A stretch of DNA of 64,000 bases from Paenibacillus algicola (GTDB lineage: Bacteria > Bacillota > Bacilli > Paenibacillales > Paenibacillaceae), in assembly GCF_005577435.1 (NCBI RefSeq), contig NZ_CP040396.1, forward strand, positions 137,501 through 201,500. Direction: 5' to 3'. Every line of letters starts with the position of its first letter. Within the stretch, counting starts at the first letter, position 1. The position numbers and the translations under genes are program-made. Below are positions 59,351 through 64,000 of the stretch, piece by piece. The notes under the pieces were generated by a model. It was not told the origin of the DNA and ran no database searches. It worked only from the letters and a program-made list of their open reading frames with translations.

Positions 59351-60418
59351 ATGAACATACGCAGAACATGGATCACAGCGATGCTGGCAGCTGGCGTTGC
59401 CTTGGGGAGTGTCATGGACGGCGGGGCGCAGGGCGCTGAGGCCGCGACGGTCTCCCGGAGCCACCTGCAGGCCGTGAATGAGATTACCGTAACCTGGGAT
59501 GGAAAAGAGCTCTCCCGCAAGGGCATAGTCAGCCGCGGCTCTTCATATGTTCCAATCACCGAGGTGCGGGATGTCCTGGGCTTGTCCTTGCATTATGATG
59601 CCAAAGAGCGTTCCTATACGCTGAGCGGAGCTCTTCACGAAATCAAGATCTACGTGTACGGGGGAGATGAGATCGGACTGCTCGTGAACGGCTATTACAG
59701 CAACAGCAAAGACGCAAAGCTGGTCAATGGACGACTATACCTGCCATACGACCTGCTTCATCAATATATGGGCGTGCAGGGAGCTTGGAGCTCTGCAGAA
59801 CAAACCTTGAGCCTGACCAGCCTGCCGCAAAATAAGCTCACCCTTGAAACCCGGACTCTTCGTGAAGTGACGCCAAAGGCGGACATCTCGGTTCGCTACC
59901 CGGTTCTGAGCGGGATGGCGAATGCCAAGGCGGAGGCGGATATGAATGCCGTCTTCAGACAGCATGCCGAGGATTTTATCTCGGAATCGGTCGAGGGATT
60001 GAAGGAGATGCCGGCTCCGCGGGAAGGGATACCGTATGAGTATACCGGAGATTTTATCGTGCACCATAATCGTGACGGTATTCTGAGCCTGACTGCACAT
60101 GAGTATACCTATGCTGGCGGGGCGCACGGAATGACCTATCGCACCAGCTGGACATTCTCACTTCCAGATGGAAAGAAGCTGCAGCTTGCTGATGTAATCA
60201 ACCTGCAGGGTGACCGTAAACAAAAGCTGGATACGTATGTGCTGGAAACGCTGGAGGAAGGAGGCGGTTACCTCGGCGGGTTCCAGGGTGTGCCGGCCGA
60301 TGCATCGTTCTATATTCAAGGGGATGCGGCGGTGCTCTACTTCCAGCTGTATGAATATACGGCGTACGCCTACGGCTTCCCGGAGATCAAGCTGCCCTTC
60401 AGCGTTTGGAAGAAGTAG
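59351..60418 (+). CDS. Secreted protein: copper-amine-oxidase-like domain plus DUF4163/DUF3298
   Basis: Protein of about 355 residues with a signal peptide (cleavage near AEAATVS, about residue 33). Residues about 40-155 form a copper-amine-oxidase N-terminal-like module (GIVSRGSSYVPITEVRDVLG, VNGRLYLPYDLLHQYMG), a wall-associated fold that does not imply oxidase activity. The C-terminal part (about 170-355) matches DUF4163 and DUF3298 of the RsiV/PdaC type (EYTYAGGAHGMTYRTSWTF), which in RsiV binds lysozyme. No membrane anchor is seen, so it is not an anti-sigma factor. Role at the cell surface unknown. AAGGTG is placed for the ATG at 59351. Confidence 0.83.
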   Translation: MNIRRTWITAMLAAGVALGSVMDGGAQGAEAATVSRSHLQAVNEITVTWDGKELSRKGIVSRGSSYVPITEVRDVLGLSLHYDAKERSYTLSGALHEIKIYVYGGDEIGLLVNGYYSNSKDAKLVNGRLYLPYDLLHQYMGVQGAWSSAEQTLSLTSLPQNKLTLETRTLREVTPKADISVRYPVLSGMANAKAEADMNAVFRQHAEDFISESVEGLKEMPAPREGIPYEYTGDFIVHHNRDGILSLTAHEYTYAGGAHGMTYRTSWTFSLPDGKKLQLADVINLQGDRKQKLDTYVLETLEEGGGYLGGFQGVPADASFYIQGDAAVLYFQLYEYTAYAYGFPEIKLPFSVWKK

Positions 60419-60450
60419 GCCTGTTTCTGGCAGGAGCATCTAGGCACATG

Positions 60451-60498
60451 AAAAAGGGGCGGTCCCTTGAGATTACGGATCTCAAGAGACAGCCCCTG
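60451..60498 (-). terminator. Terminator of clpP (leftward), long hairpin
   Basis: Read leftward, GGGGCTGTCTCTTGAGAT pairs with ATCTCAAGGGACCGCCCC around a short loop, then TTTTT. It also separates clpP from the convergent gene at 59351. Confidence 0.85.
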
Positions 60499-60528
60499 TT
60501 CTTGCTGTGAGAAAAAGTTGATTGGATG

Positions 60529-61125
60529 TTAGATGCCTTGCGGCGGTGTGCTTTCCAGCACCTGATCCACCAGTCCGTACTCCTTCGCTTCGGAAGCGGT
60601 CATGAAGTAGTCACGGTCGGTATCCTTCTCGATGCGCTCCAGCGGCTGTCCGGTGCGCTCGGCAAGAATGTGGTTCAGCTTATCGCGCATCTTCAGGATG
60701 CGGCGGGCGCGAATTTCAATATCCGTAGCCTGTCCCTGAGCACCGCCCAGCGGCTGGTGGATCATAATTTCACTGTTTGGCAGCGCGAAGCGCTTGCCCT
60801 TGGCGCCGGCATTCAGCAGGAACGCGCCCATCGAGGCAGCCATGCCGACACAGATTGTGGATACGTCCGGCTTAATAAATTGCATTGTATCAAAAATAGC
60901 CATACCGGCCGTGATGGAGCCGCCCGGACTGTTAATATACAGATGAATGTCCTTCTCTGGGTCTTCCGCTGTCAAAAACAGCATTTGCGCAATGATGGAA
61001 TTGGCGACCACGTCATTGACATCGGAGCCGAGGAAGATAATGCGGTCTTTCAGCAGTCTGGAATAGATGTCATAGGCCCGCTCACCGCGGTTGCTTTGTT
61101 CTACGACCATAGGGATAAAACTCAT
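60529..61125 (-). CDS. clpP: ATP-dependent Clp protease proteolytic subunit
   Basis: Serine protease of 198 residues that forms the ClpP barrel and works with Clp ATPases in protein quality control. The catalytic triad is Ser98 (GMAASMGA), His123 (MIHQPLGG) and Asp172 (DTDRDYFM). INSPGGS is conserved. GAGGAGG precedes the ATG. A CtsR operator overlaps its promoter, so it belongs to the class III heat-shock regulon. Confidence 0.97.
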   Translation of the reverse strand: MSFIPMVVEQSNRGERAYDIYSRLLKDRIIFLGSDVNDVVANSIIAQMLFLTAEDPEKDIHLYINSPGGSITAGMAIFDTMQFIKPDVSTICVGMAASMGAFLLNAGAKGKRFALPNSEIMIHQPLGGAQGQATDIEIRARRILKMRDKLNHILAERTGQPLERIEKDTDRDYFMTASEAKEYGLVDQVLESTPPQGI

Positions 61126-61183
61126 TCGTGAAACCTCCTCTAAAGTACATTCCTCATTAAAATACTGTTACCGTATTACCCAT

Positions 61184-61212
61184 ATGATAAACAATTGAAA
61201 TCAAAAAGTCAA
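61184..61212 (-). promoter_or_regulatory. Promoter of clpP
   Basis: Read leftward: TTGACT, 17 bases, TATCAT. The -35 lies inside the CtsR box. Confidence 0.82.
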
Positions 61213-61223
61213 AGAAAGTCAAA
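61207..61223 (+). promoter_or_regulatory. CtsR operator of clpP
   Basis: AGTCAAAGAAAGTCAAA, an exact fit to the CtsR direct-repeat consensus RGTCAAANANRGTCAAA. It overlaps the -35 of the clpP promoter. Confidence 0.93.
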
Positions 61224-61232
61224 CTAATGGGT

Positions 61233-61257
61233 AAAAAAAAGAGCCGTTCAGGGCGCT
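61233..61257 (-). terminator. Likely terminator of tRNA-Arg
   Basis: Read leftward, AGCGCC pairs with GGCTCT (one mismatch) and is followed by eight or more T. The stem is short, but the U tract is strong, and it isolates clpP from the tRNA transcript. Confidence 0.5.
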
Positions 61258-61302
61258 TATGGGTAAAACAATATTGGGAAAACTGAAGATGGTAAGTAAA
61301 AA

Positions 61303-61377
61303 TGGCGCGCCCGCGAGGAATCGAACCTCGATCTCAGGCTCCGGAGGCCTACGTCATATCCATTGGACCACGGGCGC
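61303..61377 (-). tRNA. tRNA-Arg (CCG)
   Basis: Acceptor GCGCCCG pairs with CGGGCGC, anticodon loop CTCCGGA, T-loop GTTCGATTC, CCA encoded. Its own promoter lies upstream at 61409-61437. Confidence 0.95.
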
Positions 61378-61408
61378 ATATTCAGTTAAAAATTTAGCAA
61401 CAGAATTG

Positions 61409-61437
61409 ATTATAGCAGATGACATTTTAAAATACAA
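61409..61437 (-). promoter_or_regulatory. Promoter of tRNA-Arg
   Basis: Read leftward: TTGTAT, 17 bases, TATAAT. Confidence 0.75.
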
Positions 61438-61510
61438 GCGGGCGTTATATTTTATCTCTCATGGACATGAATAAGAAGGAGAAGGGCGGAGAAATATACT
61501 TTCGGTACAC

Positions 61511-61539
61511 TTGCAACCGCCACGGATATTCGTTAGAAT
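61511..61539 (+). promoter_or_regulatory. Promoter of the cggR-gapA operon
   Basis: TTGCAA, 17 bases, TAGAAT. The start of transcription is expected near 61546, at the first half of the CggR operator. Confidence 0.72.
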
Positions 61540-61545
61540 GTTAGT

Positions 61546-61580
61546 GGGACTGAAAAAGTTTAGCTGGGACATTTTTTGAC
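61546..61580 (+). promoter_or_regulatory. CggR operator
   Basis: Two GGGAC direct repeats start 20 bases apart (61546 and 61566), the second followed by ATTTTTTGACC. This matches the tandem operator known between promoter and cggR in B. subtilis, which works as a roadblock released by fructose 1,6-bisphosphate. Confidence 0.8.
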
Positions 61581-61623
61581 CACCAGACCAAACTCCAAAG
61601 ACGAAGTTGCGGGAGTGGAAGGT

Positions 61624-62670
61624 ATGCGTCATTTATTAGAAATACAAGAGCAGCTTCTGCCCGATCTGATGGACACTCTGAAGCGAAGATATACGGTGCT
61701 GCGGCAGATTCGCTCTCAAGGCATGGTCGGCCGCCGAACCCTTGCAGCGTCTCTGGCTATGACCGAGCGGGTGCTGCGAGCAGAGACCGATTTCCTGAAG
61801 TCCCAGGGACTGCTGGAAATCGAGAGCCTTGGCATGCGCATCAGCCGCAGCGGTGAGCTGCTGCTGGACCAGCTGGAGCCGGCAATGAAGGACCTGTTCG
61901 GGCTGGACGATCTTGAAGAGCAGATTCGCGAGGCTTACGGGCTTCGCAAGGTCGTCGTCGTGCCAGGAGACAGCGAGTCCTCGCCGGATGTCAAGCGCGA
62001 GCTTGGCCGCGCCGGCGCGAGAGCGCTGCTGCAGGAGGCCCGCATCGGAGATACGATCGCGGTGACCGGCGGCTCCACGCTGGCTGAGGTGGCAGAGCAG
62101 ATGGGCTCGCCGGCTGGCGGGCCCCTGAAGGGCGCATGGTTCGTGCCAGCGCGGGGCGGTCTCGGCGAGAGCGTGGAGATTCAGGCGAATACGATTGCTT
62201 CCAAGATGGCCAAGAAGGTGGGAGCTGAATACCGCCTGCTGCATGTACCGGATTTACTGAGCGATGATGCGTATCAGTCCCTGGTCCAGGATCCCAATAT
62301 CCAGGAAATTGTAGATTCCATTCGCAGCTCCCGAATCATTATTCACGGCATCGGGGATGCCATGGAGATGGCGCGCCGGCGCCGGCTGGGGCCCGAGGCG
62401 ATGGAGGACCTCCGCAAGGAGGGAGCGGTCGCGGAATCCTTTGGCTACTATTTTAGTGAAGAAGGCACCGTTGTGCACCGCATGCTGACGCTGGGCCTCA
62501 GGCTGGAGGACATTGTCCGGACAGAGATTATTATCGGAATCGCAGGCGGGGTGAGCAAGGCACAGGCCATTCACTCCGTGCTGAAGTTCGGACAAGAGGA
62601 CATTCTGGTTCTCGATGAAGCGGCGGCCATGGAGCTCTGTGCAAGAATTGCATGCAGGCGTGAGCCGTAG
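61624..62670 (+). CDS. cggR: Central glycolytic genes regulator
   Basis: Repressor of about 348 residues of the SorC/DeoR group. The N-terminal helix-turn-helix (about 40-75; GRRTLAASLAMTERVLRAET) is followed by a sugar-phosphate-binding domain (VTGGSTLAEVAEQM, HGIGDAMEMARRR, IIGIAGGVSKAQAI). It represses the gapA operon until fructose 1,6-bisphosphate rises. The frame can be extended to a TTG at 61576, but that lies in the operator; GGGAG fits the ATG at 61624. gapA follows at 105 bases. Confidence 0.94.
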   Translation: MRHLLEIQEQLLPDLMDTLKRRYTVLRQIRSQGMVGRRTLAASLAMTERVLRAETDFLKSQGLLEIESLGMRISRSGELLLDQLEPAMKDLFGLDDLEEQIREAYGLRKVVVVPGDSESSPDVKRELGRAGARALLQEARIGDTIAVTGGSTLAEVAEQMGSPAGGPLKGAWFVPARGGLGESVEIQANTIASKMAKKVGAEYRLLHVPDLLSDDAYQSLVQDPNIQEIVDSIRSSRIIIHGIGDAMEMARRRRLGPEAMEDLRKEGAVAESFGYYFSEEGTVVHRMLTLGLRLEDIVRTEIIIGIAGGVSKAQAIHSVLKFGQEDILVLDEAAAMELCARIACRREP

Positions 62671-62739
62671 ATGTTTGGAATTCACAGAATGTGTTTTTTA
62701 TGAATGTGTTGTCTCGACGGGCTTTACGGTCTGTCTTGA

Positions 62740-63780
<1,041 letters not shown>

Positions 63781-63803
63781 TTATTAGATTGTGCTATAAA
63801 TCG

Positions 63804-63831
63804 AAGAGGGGTTCCCTGAGGTGCTCCTCTT
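63804..63831 (+). other. Weak stem-loop between gapA and pgk
   Basis: AAGAGG pairs with CCTCTT around a 16-base loop and is followed by TTGGTTTGT. It may be a processing or attenuation element rather than a full terminator, since pgk is normally read with gapA. Confidence 0.35.
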
Positions 63832-63918
63832 TGGTTTGTAATGAAACGTTTTTTATAGAGAAAAAGAGAGCCGCCTGCTGTTGGTGAGGAGAATAGTTTT
63901 CTTAGGAGGAACGTGGAG

Positions 63919-64000
63919 ATGAACAAGAAAAGTGTGCGTGATGTAGAAGTAAAAGGCAAAGCGGTATTTGTCCGTGTTGATTTTAATGTGCCGCTCGAAA
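63919..64000 (+). CDS. pgk: Phosphoglycerate kinase, first 27 codons (cut by window end)
   Basis: The start [20 protein letters not shown] followed by DFNVPLE is the canonical N-terminus of phosphoglycerate kinase. TAGGAGGAA is upstream of the ATG. The rest lies beyond the window. The place behind gapA matches the B. subtilis glycolytic operon. Confidence 0.95.
   Translation, partial: MNKKSVRDVEVKGKAVFVRVDFNVPLE

Noticed and set aside
61576..61623. Upstream TTG start for cggR
   Set aside because: The codon lies within the CggR operator and has no ribosome site; ATG 61624 gives the normal family start.

Overview
The window is a chromosomal stretch of a spore-forming, low-GC-branch Gram-positive bacterium. 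It most resembles Paenibacillus or a near relative. The evidence is strong AGGAGG ribosome binding sites throughout, Bacillus-type regulators (HprK, Crh, CggR, CtsR and Fur sites), spore-coat genes, and a gene backbone in the order known from Bacillus subtilis: hprK-lgt-ppaX-yvoF-his, trxB, rapZ-yvcK-whiA-crh, clpP, tRNA-Arg, cggR-gapA-pgk. The genus call is inference from gene content and style, not from a database match.

Layout. 1-2650: the 3' part of a 23S rRNA gene and eight tRNA genes (Ser, Met, Val, Thr, Asp, Phe, Tyr, Lys) ending in a terminator; no 5S rRNA gene lies between the 23S gene and the tRNAs. 2700-5110: a PucR/CdaR-type regulator and an MsmX/UgpC-type sugar-transport ATPase. 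5110-5490: a repeat-rich gap. 5490-8754: hprK, lgt, ppaX and a hexapeptide acetyltransferase. 8964-10190: an acyltransferase-3 membrane protein. 10238-12157: a group II intron sitting just behind that gene's terminator, with a frameshifted reverse transcriptase. 12413-19944: a full histidine operon hisZGDBHAF-hisIE-hisJ, followed by a PRPP synthetase paralogue (20153-21100), a TPR protein and trxB.

24066-36455: an accessory block. It holds a small membrane protein, a divergent pair made of a His/Ser/Gly-rich basic protein and a CotH-type spore-coat kinase, a Fur-controlled siderophore uptake system, two small proteins, a YvfRSTU-like ABC exporter with its two-component system, glucose dehydrogenase and glucokinase. 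36519-39730: rapZ, yvcK, whiA and a Crh/HPr protein.

39925-54224: a carbohydrate locus for what looks like a sulfated, uronate-containing polysaccharide. It has a membrane-anchored AraC regulator, two permeases, a lipoprotein, a heparinase II/III-type lyase, a secreted GH2 enzyme and two CxPxR sulfatases. Then follow a SIMPL-domain protein, a potABCD polyamine importer, a copper-amine-oxidase-fold/DUF3298 secreted protein, clpP (with a CtsR box), tRNA-Arg, cggR (with its operator), gapA and the first codons of pgk.

How it fits together. HprK phosphorylates HPr/Crh, and both ends of that carbon-signalling pair are here, next to glucokinase, CggR-GapA and YvcK, so the backbone is rich in central carbon control. 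The sugar importer at 42502-45970 has no ATPase of its own; the MsmX-type ATPase at 3982 could energise it. The siderophore importer also lacks a local ATPase. The most interesting points for follow-up are the CotH kinase with its divergent candidate substrate, the sulfated-polysaccharide locus, the Crh-position protein that keeps the PTS histidine, the PRPP synthetase paired with the his operon, and the intron with a split reverse transcriptase.
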